DNA from: Salvia splendens
Taxonomy: Eukaryota > Streptophyta > Magnoliopsida > Lamiales > Lamiaceae
DNA length: 64,000 nt
Direction of reading: 5' to 3'
Assembly: GCF_004379255.2 (NCBI RefSeq)
Contig: NC_056039.1
Location: forward strand, 32,563,883 to 32,627,882
How positions within the stretch are numbered: position 1 is the first letter of the stretch; each line of letters begins with the position of its first letter. Below, in pieces: positions 1-9,156 of the stretch. Both the position numbers and the translations under genes were made by a program. The notes below the pieces were generated by a model. That model saw only the letters and a program-made list of their open reading frames with translations, was not told where the DNA came from and did no database searches.

Positions 1-2
1 TG

Positions 3-95
3 GATCTAGAGTTTTTGGAGGCGGTCGGCCGGTCGCTCCGGCTAGTTCAGCAGCTGCTAGGCAGAGCTGCATCCCCTGTTTTCACCACATATTAG
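3..95 (+). CDS. Possible C-terminal end of an unidentified gene cut by the window edge
   Basis: Reading from base 3, an open frame of 30 codons ends at TAG (93-95), with a C-terminus ending AASPVFTTY. It is far more GC-rich than the sequence after it, which turns AT-rich straight after the stop as a 3' UTR would. A second frame (from base 2) is also open to 130, so the frame choice is uncertain. I do not recognise the family. It could equally be non-coding. Confidence 0.3.
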   Translation, partial: DLEFLEAVGRSLRLVQQLLGRAASPVFTTY

Positions 96-727
96 CCTAT
101 ATGATTGTTATAATATTAGGTATGTTATGATGGATTTGATTAAATATTTGAGATATGGGAGACTTTTTTTGTATGATATTTGAGGTTTGCATTTGGTTAA
201 TTTGAGGTAGGGCTTGATGTCAACTGATGCTTATTTTTTAATCATTTGACATCTCATAAATGAAGTTTATTCTACGTGTTTGATTTACGGGGCTACTTAC
301 AATCTCATTCATTGAAGCGTAACATGGTAAATAAACATAAATTTGTAGGTCATGTCACAAAGAACTGAATTAGACCTTTGGCCTCAGGCATTATCTATTC
401 TACCACTCGGCCAACACACGCACACTAATGGGAATGTTGGTATGGAAATCTATAACTAAAAACCATTCTTCTTCTATGTGTGTAGATGAACTTTGACAGG
501 ATAACTGACTTGTGTTTATGAAAGTAGAAAAGTAGAGAAAATAGAGAAAAGTGGTAAAGATACGAAAAGCAAGAATCAGTCTAAAACCTATGAATCCCAT
601 TTTGATAGAAGTGAGGGTGCAACATCAGTCAACAAGCAAATGAAATATATCAAGCTATTCTTGTTTGGGCTTATATCGAAAAAATAATAGTAATTCGAAA
701 ATGTGAGGAATGATTACGTTACATTCA
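96..727. other. Intergenic, no feature recognised
   Basis: AT-rich sequence with no convincing ORF, RNA gene or repeat boundary. It probably includes the 3' UTR of the edge gene, if that gene is real. Confidence 0.5.
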
Positions 728-2773
728 GGCCATCCACATCCGTGTCTCAATACCGTCTTTTAACCGTCTCATCCATTCACTATTCATGGGCCCAACTGCA
801 CTTTTTACCTCATCTCTTATCTAAGAAACAACACATGCATCCCTCCATCTCTTAACCATCTCATCCCTTAACTATTCATTCAATTTAATTTTTTATTTTT
901 ATTTCCAACAAATTCAATTAATATTTCATTGAAATATTAAATTAATACTAATAATTCATAAAATCATTGAAAATCACGAAAATTACAACATCCAAAAATA
1001 CGAAAAATACATAATTGAAATCCTAATATTACAATTTATTGAAATCCGAATAATCATGGAAAGTGATGCGGTGATCGTCTAACGGTTGCCAAATTTTGCT
1101 CAAATGTGCTCCATTAGATCCTCCTGGAGTTGGGCATGGGCCATAGAATCACGTTACCTTTCCCGAACAGATATTCGCTCTTGCAAAGAAGGATGCACTC
1201 CACTGCGAGGCGGACTACTTGCGTAAGAGATTCCCGCGGTTTCAGGGTCGAACCAATTTCCCGCATTAGGTCCTTTGTCGGCGACAATCACGTTGTGCAA
1301 GATTATGCACGTATACATGATATCGATCATATTCTCCATAAACCACGTACGGGCCGGGGATTAGATAATGTTGAATCAAGCATGTAGAACCCCGAACGCT
1401 CTCTCCACATCCTTGCGAGCAGCCTCTTGCTTCTGCACAAAAAGAGCATGTTTTTCGTTTATCGGCCTGTTGAACGTCTTCACGAAGGTTGGCCACTTCG
1501 GATAGATGTCGTCGGCAAGATAGTACCCCATTTTAAACTGACGGTTGTTAGCGGTGAAGTTGATGGCCGACGCTTTACCATTCAAAACTTCGGTGAAGAG
1601 GTCAGATTGGTTGAACACGTTGATGTCGTTGTTCGATCCGGGAACCCCAAAAAATGCATGCCAAATCCATAGCCGGTAGTCGGAAATGGCCTCGAGTATA
1701 ACAGTGGGGTAGGTGACTTTGTAGCCGCTCGTGTATGATCCCCTCCACGCCACAGGACAATTCTTTCATTGCCAATGCATGCAATCGACGCTGCCAAGCA
1801 TCCCGGGGAATCCGTGCGCTTGTTCGTGAAGTCGGAGCAGAAACTGACAATCTGCAGTGCTTGGCTTCTTCAGGAATTCGTCGGTGAAGGTTGCCCGGAC
1901 GCCTTTGCAGAAGTTCATCAAACACAGTCTCCCAGTGCTATCCCCAATGTGCAGGTACTCATCGAACAAATCCGTTGTTTGTCCAATAGCAAGCTGACGG
2001 ATTGCTGCAGTACATTTCTGGAGCGTCGTGAGATTGGGACGGCCAGTAGCGTCGAACCTTTCTTGGAAGTACTCTTCCCGGGCGGCCAATGTATTTGCGA
2101 TATGCAGAAATAGCTCCCGCCGCATGCGGAAACGGCGACGGAAGTAGGTAACTCCCCATACTGGGTTCTCACAAAAGTAATCTCGTACTAACCTTGCGGC
2201 GGCTTCCTCCCAGTCACGATGGATGTATTTTCCGGGGTCGCTTTTGACGCGCCGCGGCGGCCTCCTCCTCCCTACGTTGCTCTTCTTCTAGCGATTCTTC
2301 CATTATTGGACGCATTTGCTCAAATGGATCCATGAATGGATTAAATTTGGGAGAAGAATTGAAGAGGAAAGAGAGATGATATGCTAGTGATGAGAAGAAA
2401 AAAAGATGAGGAATAGTGTGTTTGTGTGTAAAATGAAAGAGTATGAGTATTTATAGAATAAAAAAAGAAAAAAAATTATATTTCAAAAACGGTAGTATTA
2501 CCGTTGAAATTTTTAATTTTTTTTTCGAAAAATTGATTTTTTTTTAAAAAAATATTTATTGCGTCAGCAATGACGACGCCCACTCGCGGGGCGGCGAGTG
2601 GGCGTCACGCCGCGCACCAGAGCTCGCCACGTGGCGCTGGCGCATGGCGTGATAGCCCGCCGACCCACCCTCCCCCAGCTAAGCGACGAGACCGGGCATC
2701 TGCAGCGGCAGCTCGTTGCTGTCTCGATACGCATCCGCAGCGGCAGCTCGTTGCTGTCTCGGTGCGGATGCCC
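728..2773 (-). mobile_element. PIF/Harbinger transposon, transposase-type, about 2.05 kb
   Basis: The left end reads ggccatccacatccg. The right end, reverse-complemented, reads gggcatccgcacc. These are imperfect TIRs of the GGCATCC/GAGCATCC type seen on the other Harbinger elements here. TCA flanks both sides (725-727 and 2774-2776), which would be a 3-bp target duplication, although TWA is more usual for the superfamily. The inside holds a decayed transposase gene on the minus strand and a GC-rich right subterminal region with a repeated gcagcggcagctcgttgctg-type unit (about 2700-2760). No Myb-like partner gene is present. The boundaries are by inspection. Confidence 0.8.
1079..2333 (-). pseudogene. 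PIF/Harbinger DDE transposase (HARBI1-like nuclease), decayed
   Basis: The minus strand starts at ATG 2333 (MDPFEQMRP) and ends with a LQEDLMEHI-type tail at about 1079. It covers the whole transposase: an N-terminal YFRRRFRM-type segment, LQKCTAAIRQLA, then the catalytic blocks GSVDCMHW (first Asp), GSNNDINV (second Asp) and VERAFGVL (Glu). These form the DDE triad of Harbinger nucleases. It is broken by a frameshift near 2220 (the frame runs into TGA), a TGA just after CMHWQ (about 1766), a TGA and a TAA after GVLHA (about 1350-1376), and another shift near 1150. Most of the middle stays in one frame, so decay is moderate. It is related to the plus-strand copy at 48.6-49.9 kb. Not expected to be active. 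Confidence 0.9.
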
Positions 2774-2880
2774 TCACAACAATATTAAATTTAGCTGCGA
2801 TGGATTTTGTTGGACTTTGAAACACGTGTGAACTTATTTGAAATTTTAATTCATATTTATCTTTATTCATTGCTTCATTT

Positions 2881-3006
2881 GTGTCCACAAATATTAAATA
2901 AAATTGTTTTATTAAGAGACCTTTTTAAGATAATTCAAATAGAGTGTCCACAAATATTAAATAAAATTGATTTATTAAGAGACCTGTTTAAGATAATTCA
3001 AATAGA
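2881..3006. repeat. Tandem direct duplication, two units of 63 bp
   Basis: The unit starting gtgtccacaaatattaaat at 2881-2943 is repeated at 2944-3006 with only a few substitutions. It lies between the Harbinger element and a MITE. It has no coding content. Confidence 0.9.
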
Positions 3007-3035
3007 AAATCAAATAGAAAAAGTGAATAGTACTA

Positions 3036-3235
3036 GGGTGGCGTTCGGTTACCATGACTAATATCATGAGACTATCCATCTAAAATTAAATTGTGGGATT
3101 ATTTTAGTTGGAGGGGAAGGCTATGACTAATTATCATGAGACTATCCATCTAAGATTAAGTTGTAGGGTTCAATCTTATGATCCAAACATGATATATATT
3201 TAATCATGAGATTTAATCTTGTCAACCGAACACCC
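3036..3235. mobile_element. MITE with GGGTG..GTTCGGTT termini, about 200 bp
   Basis: The left end gggtggcgttcggtt matches the reverse complement of the right end (agggtgttcggtt). The interior holds two copies of a segment with atcatgagactatccatcta. Similar sequence occurs at about 13675-13842 and 56880-57065, which suggests a family. The superfamily is not decided because the target duplication is unclear. Confidence 0.6.
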
Positions 3236-3671
3236 TCTATTAGATTATTTGATGCGATGGACAGAGTAATATTTCATACTCTCTTTAATTAGCCGAAGTA
3301 TGTAATTTTATTAACCACGTTAATCTTGGATATAAATTTCAAACAATTTGGTCATGTATTAACAAAATTTTATTTTTATTTAGGGTCAAAACATGCTAGT
3401 ATTAAATCGCCATGATAATTTTCTTAAATTTCATATAAAAAAATAGCACATGTTCCAGAAATAATTAACTTAATAAATTTGACAACTAATGAGTAGCCAA
3501 GTTGGTCCATAGACACAATTATAACGTGTCACATGTCACTCCCCACACCTTAGTGCTTTTTGATTGTGACACTAATAATTGCCCAATTCCTTATTCACAT
3601 CCAATTTATTTATTTATTTATTTATTCCCATAATTTCCCACTTTAATCTCAATTCTCCACCACCTACACAC

Positions 3672-4514
3672 ATGGACGAGCTCGAGCGGCATCATCCACT
3701 TCTATCCCCCTCCACCACCACCGCCGCAGCCTCCCCGCCGCTCGACGATGACGACAGCAACGACAACATCAAGCTCATCTCCTCAAATTCCGCCATCTTT
3801 TCCCGCCTTTTTCTGGTGGCGATCATCGCCGCCGTCTCCGTTTGGGCGAACCGCGAAGCGTCCAAAGGCTTCGCCATAACCGTAGCCAGCGAGTCCGCCG
3901 ACGCATTCCTCGCGAACAGATTCAAGCTCTTCTACGTGTCCAACGACGGAGCCGCGCGCGAGGCGATCAAGGCGAGTGATGCCATCGAGAAGCTCCTCTT
4001 CCCCGATTCCGACGTCGCCAAAAAGCCGATCAAGAGCATCGAGATCAGATTAGTCGATCGGAACCTCACCGATAACGTCGCCGCGGCAGAAATGGACGGC
4101 GATCGGGATCGATTCGCAATCAGCGTGAGCTCTTCGGTCATGAGAGGCGCGGATTTCGATCGCGAAATGGCTCTGGCGATCAGGCGCGGCGTGGCGCGTG
4201 TTTGGCTGTGGGACGGTGGATTCCACGCGCCGAGGGGTGTGGTGAGCGGCATTGTTGAATATTTGGTCGATCGCTTGGGTGATTCGGCGGAGGCGTTCGA
4301 ATCCGCCGCCGGCGCCGTGTGTTTGGACTCTGGAAATCCTAGATCGGTGGCGGAATTGTTGCGGCGCCGACCTGGATCCGTCGGAAGGTTGAACCGAGCT
4401 ATGAAGGAAGGGCGGAGCGATGAGAAATTGGGCGGCGCGTTGGGTTTGCCGGTTGAGAAACTGTGTGCCACTTCCGATTACGAGTCGTTAAGGTACAAAT
4501 CTTCCAGCGTGTAG
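3672..4514 (+). CDS. Membrane-anchored plant basic secretory protein (BSP)-domain protein, catalytic motif lost
   Basis: Single-exon gene of 280 aa from ATG 3672 (MDELERHHP). An in-frame ATG at 3579 would add 31 aa of AT-rich, leader-like sequence, so the inner start is preferred. Residues 1-40 are acidic and Ser/Pro-rich. One hydrophobic segment at about 42-59 (IFSRLFLVAIIAAVSVWA) makes it a likely signal-anchor protein. The rest aligns with the BSP family (PF04450, peptidase of plants and bacteria): FKLFYVSNDG, then DREMALAI...VWLWDG...APRGVVSGIVEYLVDRLG, and a C-terminal LN-x-MKEGRSD...LG-x-PVEKL. In canonical BSPs the VW-x-W is preceded by the zinc motif HEMTH. Here residues 172-176 are RGVAR, so both His and the Glu are gone. 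It is probably a pseudo-protease. The family call rests on remembered motifs. Confidence 0.85.
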   Translation: MDELERHHPLLSPSTTTAAASPPLDDDDSNDNIKLISSNSAIFSRLFLVAIIAAVSVWANREASKGFAITVASESADAFLANRFKLFYVSNDGAAREAIKASDAIEKLLFPDSDVAKKPIKSIEIRLVDRNLTDNVAAAEMDGDRDRFAISVSSSVMRGADFDREMALAIRRGVARVWLWDGGFHAPRGVVSGIVEYLVDRLGDSAEAFESAAGAVCLDSGNPRSVAELLRRRPGSVGRLNRAMKEGRSDEKLGGALGLPVEKLCATSDYESLRYKSSSV

Positions 4515-5361
4515 TACCACAGACAGGCTCTCCACTTGTTTACATGTTATAATCGTGTACATCTGGCGTAGTGCGACAGGGAAAAAGAGTGAGAAATGAT
4601 CGGAGGGTGAAGATGATATCGGACGGCTGAGAGTTTATATTGGGGTCTAATATTATGGTTTATTACTCTATTTATTATGGCAAGGACAAGGAGACGAGTT
4701 TCAGGCCATTCTATTTCATTATTATTATTATTTGTGTTAATTGTTTTACTCGTAACATATTGGCTGTTTAAATTAGAAGTAGTAGTTGAATTGTATAGAG
4801 ATATCGACTTACACGTAATTGAATGTGTGACATCAGTATGATATTTTTTTTGTCGAAATTGTCAGCATGAGGATAAAAGTTCTGACAATCATTTTTAAAT
4901 AATGCATAACTCAAAACTATCTTGTTCCAAATCCATCCACAAGAGCATGCATTTTTTTTCTTTTTATTCCGTTTCATAAAAGTGTCCACCTTCTATTTTT
5001 CTTTTTAATAAAATGGACTCATTCTCTGCTAATAATACTTTAATTTTTACATCTATCTTACTTTATCAATTGTCTACTAACAATAAGATGGACTCGTTCT
5101 CAAATAACAATACTTTAATTTTTACATCTATCTTACTTTAACAATTGTGTATTAAAACATGTGTTAAACAATTAACAATATTTTAATTATTCTTTTTAAT
5201 CTCTTTTACTTTATTAATTATAAATTAAAATATCTTTCTTACTTTATTAATTATAAATTAAAATTCACGTTCAACTAAAACTATATACTTTTTTTTGAAG
5301 AAATGAGTATTTTCTAAGCCAAAAGTCAATTATGTACTAATCATTTAAGTAGTACTAAACT
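4515..5361. other. 3' UTR and AT-rich intergenic DNA
   Basis: The sequence just after the BSP-domain gene (to about 4760) is its likely 3' UTR. Beyond it lies AT-rich DNA with two near-identical stretches around aatactttaatttttacatctatcttacttta (about 5031-5065 and 5109-5143). No gene is seen. Confidence 0.6.
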
Positions 5362-5870
5362 GAGCATCAATGCAATCGCTTTCCTTAGCAATAAATCAGA
5401 TCGCATATCTGTTAAAGATGGTAGTCAAACCATTCCTAATCATTTAGCTACAGGCGATAACATTCTTCACGTAGTCAACTTTTTTATAAAAATATTAATT
5501 GTTCTATCATCCATCAACTACATATATACATAATCTAACCTAATATCATTTTTAATTTTTTAAGATTCATAATCATTCATGTATATTAAATAATATTAAA
5601 AATTTACATAAATTATAATATAACTTATAATAAAAAGTACTACTAGACATTCATATCATTGAACCACAACATAAAAAAGGTACACAACACGTAGTTGTTC
5701 AAAATAAAAAGGACAACTAAATAAAGATAGAAATTGCATGTTTAATTGTGAGTACCAAGTTTTCTCCATAAGTGCTCTATCAAGTCTTTTCGAAAGGCAT
5801 CGTGGCGGTGTAGTTGATCTCTATTAGTGAAAACGAAAATCCAAAAGAATACTTGTTACAGAATGAATTT
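5362..5870 (-). mobile_element. PIF/Harbinger remnant with transposase C-terminus
   Basis: A possible TIR, gagcatcaatgcaatcgc, lies at 5362. On the minus strand between about 5830 and 5742 an open stretch reads ...HDAFRKDLIEHLWRKLGTHN and then stops. This is the typical C-terminus of plant Harbinger transposases (compare LQEDLIKHMW-AKFG at 49.85 kb). The rest of the gene is missing and no second TIR is found, so this is a deleted fragment. Confidence 0.6.
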
Positions 5871-5918
5871 AATATTTAAGTGTGAAATATTAAGATATTA
5901 GGAGTACATAGATAAATA

Positions 5919-6130
5919 CTCCATCCGTCCACCATTACGAGTCTCATTCTTTGACGACACGAGTTTTAAAAAATATTAAGAAAAATGGGTGAAAAAGAGT
6001 TAGTGGACTATGAGACCCACTTTTATATATTAGTTTTAAATGAAATGTGAGTGGAATGAGTTAGTGAAATATGAGACCCTATTACATTTATGGTAAAAAT
6101 AACTCTTATTCGCGGACGAACTAAAATAGA
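5919..6130. mobile_element. Degenerate Stowaway-type MITE
   Basis: It starts ctccatccgtccacc after a TA. The right side reads ...cgcggacgaactaaaat, whose complement approximates the left terminus. The internal stretch gagttagtg..atgagaccc is inverted relative to the left half, typical of these foldbacks. The right boundary is approximate. Confidence 0.6.
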
Positions 6131-6734
6131 AAAACTAGACTTTTCCACAATAAGGAAAATTACGTCTGGAAAGAAAAAATAAAATAAATCAAAACGAACA
6201 ACATACCATACTATGCCACGTGTATGTGATAATTTTTTTTAGTAGCATGGTTCACAACTTATAAAAGAATTTTCCATTTTTTATCATTTATTTCTTAATT
6301 GTTTACATAATTCGATCATACGCAGAAGAGAGAGGAAAAAAGTTCGGAGTATATATGTGAACTATACGTGATTATATAACAAAAAAATGTACAGTAGTTA
6401 TGTGTCGGTAAATAAGTTCGATAATTTGAAAGATATACTATTATTGAAGAGTGATTTATTTATATGTGGCGACAGGAAATAAATGAGAGCATCAGAGAGA
6501 GTGGAAATAAAAGAGGATATCTGCATGCGTTTGAATAAATGAATTAATTGTTTATCAACATTATACATTAATTGCAACTACAGTCATGATTGCAGTTGCT
6601 AGCTGAATTTCCCTGTACTCATCACTACTGTTGCATTATACTATAAGATTTACTTTTTCCTATATATATATATATATATATACATAATCGTTATTCTCCT
6701 ATTCATCCCTTAGATACTTTATTCTTCTTAATAT

Positions 6735-6736
<2 letters not shown>
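6131..6736. other. Intergenic, AT-rich
   Basis: No ORF or RNA gene recognised. A short (TA)n run lies at 6661-6682. Confidence 0.5.

Positions 6737-6804
<68 letters not shown>
6737..6804. repeat. (TA)34 microsatellite
   Basis: An uninterrupted TA dinucleotide run of about 68 bp. It is self-complementary, so it may extrude a cruciform and is prone to length errors. Confidence 0.97.
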
Positions 6805-6808
<4 letters not shown>

Positions 6809-7268
6809 TTATAACTAAGTGGCGTGGCTTGCCAAAATTAACAACTTTTGTTTCCATTTAATGTTTTTAGCATATAATTAATTTTTTATGCCAAATTATT
6901 TTCCATGAGGACTCTTAATCTCTAGTTTTGATGCTTGACACATATGTTTGATTATTCTTTTTTGAACACTTAAATTGAATCATAATTCATATAGAGGGTA
7001 ATAAATGATCGAACATTTTTTTAGAGAGATGGATATATGGACATGGTTTTGAACTCTTGAGAAGTGTTCGCCCATGTTTTTGTACCTAACTTGATTTACG
7101 GGGTGACCCACTAAATAAATGTAACTCATTGTGGGAAAAGTTATTCATTACTACTATTTATTAATTTAATGAATAAAATAATAAATTCAAATTAAATCAC
7201 TAATTCTATTTACATAGCACATTCTCATATAGTTAGTGCTAAAGAGGGCCGTAGCCCTTTAAATCAAA
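6805..7268. other. Intergenic, no feature recognised
   Basis: AT-rich sequence downstream (by LINE strand) of the LINE 3' end at 7269. It may hold the LINE 3' UTR, but no poly-A tail boundary is obvious. Confidence 0.4.
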
Positions 7269-8175
7269 TTACAAATGTCTAACAAATCTTGAAAAAGAGA
7301 CACCAATAACATCTGCTAAAAGCAATTTAAATACTTCTCTAGGTGGAAATTGAAATAAAAGAAAATCTACATGTAAACTAAGACTATCTTTAGCAAACCA
7401 ATCAGCTACCTGATTCTTTTCCCTTGGTATGTATTTGATGTTGCACTCCCAGTCTAATTGCATCATCCGATGTATTATCGCATGGATTAAGTCTCTCAGA
7501 GGATGTTGCGCATTAACTCACTTTCTAATCATATCAATTGAAGGCATGGGGTCCGATTCAAGCTCCACTCGGCGGTAATTCTCTCTCCAAGCGACTCTAA
7601 GCCCGGTTAGAATTCCCCATAGCTCCGCCCTTTCAATGCCTCATAGTCCACACTTTATTTCAAATCATGTGATCCACTTACTGAGGCTGTCTCGCAGGAC
7701 ACCGCCTGCACCTGCCCTCCTTAGATCTTTGTTCCAACTGCCATCACTATTAATTTTAATCAATCCACCCTTCTGCTGGCCTGTATGGGGTTGAGGAATA
7801 TTGTTAGACAACAACACTTAAGTTCCCTTATCAGCGCAGTGGCAATGTGCAGTGCAATTTTTCCTCTCCGTTTCGCTTCTTATTTTCTATACATTCTTCG
7901 TTCCTCCACCCCCAAATCTTCCAACAAAGTGATGGAAAATATTGAAGGCCAGGCCACCTTAGGTTATGAACTAGCTTTGCTTGTGATTCCACTAAATTAA
8001 AACTCAGCCATTGATCCCATGATACCGAGAAGAAAAATTGTTCATGTCATATGGAACCCAAGCTTCCCAAACAGCAGCTGCAGCCCTTTCACAATCCCAA
8101 ACAATTGACATTTGACAACTTTGATCATCAGTTAGTTGCCTGACAAGTTTGTAAGCAATTTATGTTTCCACATAA
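7269..8175 (-). pseudogene. 3' end of a LINE (non-LTR) retrotransposon: zf-RVT plus RNase H
   Basis: Reading the minus strand from about 8175, fragments resemble the reverse-transcriptase zinc-binding region (IVWDCERAAAAVWEAWVPYD, near 8095-8040, and SLCWKIWGWRNEE, near 7900). An RNase H-like domain follows: KGGLIKINSDGSW (first Asp), GIERAELWG (Glu), VELESDP (Asp) and ...YIPREKNQVADWFAK (last Asp, 7400s). This order is that of plant L1-type elements whose ORF2 ends in RNase H. At least three in-frame stops lie in the RNase H part (after SKWIT, KCGL and MIRK), and the zf-RVT part is frame-shifted. It is a 5'-truncated, dead copy. Confidence 0.8.
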
Positions 8176-9156
8176 AATTTAGGTAAGACATAAAGTTTCC
8201 AAATAGTTTTGGCCATTTTATAATCACTCATAAGTCATAACAAAATAAGCAGTAGTAATTAATTGCTATATATACACAATCCTCTCATTCTTCAGCCCCA
8301 CATTAATGTTATGTTGACTTTTTCCAGCTGCTCTAAACAGGACATGGTTTTGACTATTGACTTTTCCATTTCCTATTTCTGTCATTAATTCCATAATCAT
8401 CGCTTCAGAGTAAATCATCTTGAAAATTATACCCACTTTTTACAGCCACATGAAACCGTGTGCATTTTCATTAACTACTTAGGTTTGACTCTATTATACC
8501 TATTTAGAAAATTATTTGTCGCAGCTTTAAATGTCACCAAAAAACAAAAAACTTTATTTGTATGTCACAACAAAAAGTTCAGATCGTTTAAATGTACATA
8601 TTACTATTGACATCTCAAAGATGATTATTTGAGTAGGTGTCAATTGTGATGAAGATTTCAAATAGTATGAAAATTTGGACGAAGTTATAATCTCAAATTT
8701 CGAGTATCAGATTGTCATGATTTTTCCTATCAAATTAAATTTTAAAGTTACTAAACTAATCATAAGTTTATCAAATTTTATAATTTTTCACGACCTAACA
8801 ATACATATTCGACAACCACCTCTCTCTCACACAAAAATCTCCACGACTAACAAAGGTGATATGGTTTGTTTTTGTTTTTTCTTGATCAGTTGTATTATTG
8901 TATACAAATGTGGGAACAAAATAGTGTGCCATGGTGTTTCCCAACCTTTGTAAATTAGATGCAAAAACAACATATGTACTATAGTATACTAATCATTTCC
9001 AATTAGATGTAATTTCAAATTCACACACACAAACCAAAACATTAAAAGCGTACATTCATATAAACTAGCCAAACATTAACATATTTCCACTCTAAAAAAT
9101 CCAAAAAAAAAGAAAGAAAGAATCATGCATTAGATCACAACATAAACATATATGTA
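8176..9156. other. Intergenic: 3' flank of the GPAT gene
   Basis: AT-rich DNA without a convincing gene. Part of 9060-9156 is probably the GPAT 3' UTR. A 92-codon open frame at 8675-8953 has no recognisable domain and looks random. Confidence 0.5.

Noticed and set aside
8675..8953. 92-codon plus-strand ORF
   Set aside because: AT-rich, no domain, no conserved features, and no splice or promoter context.
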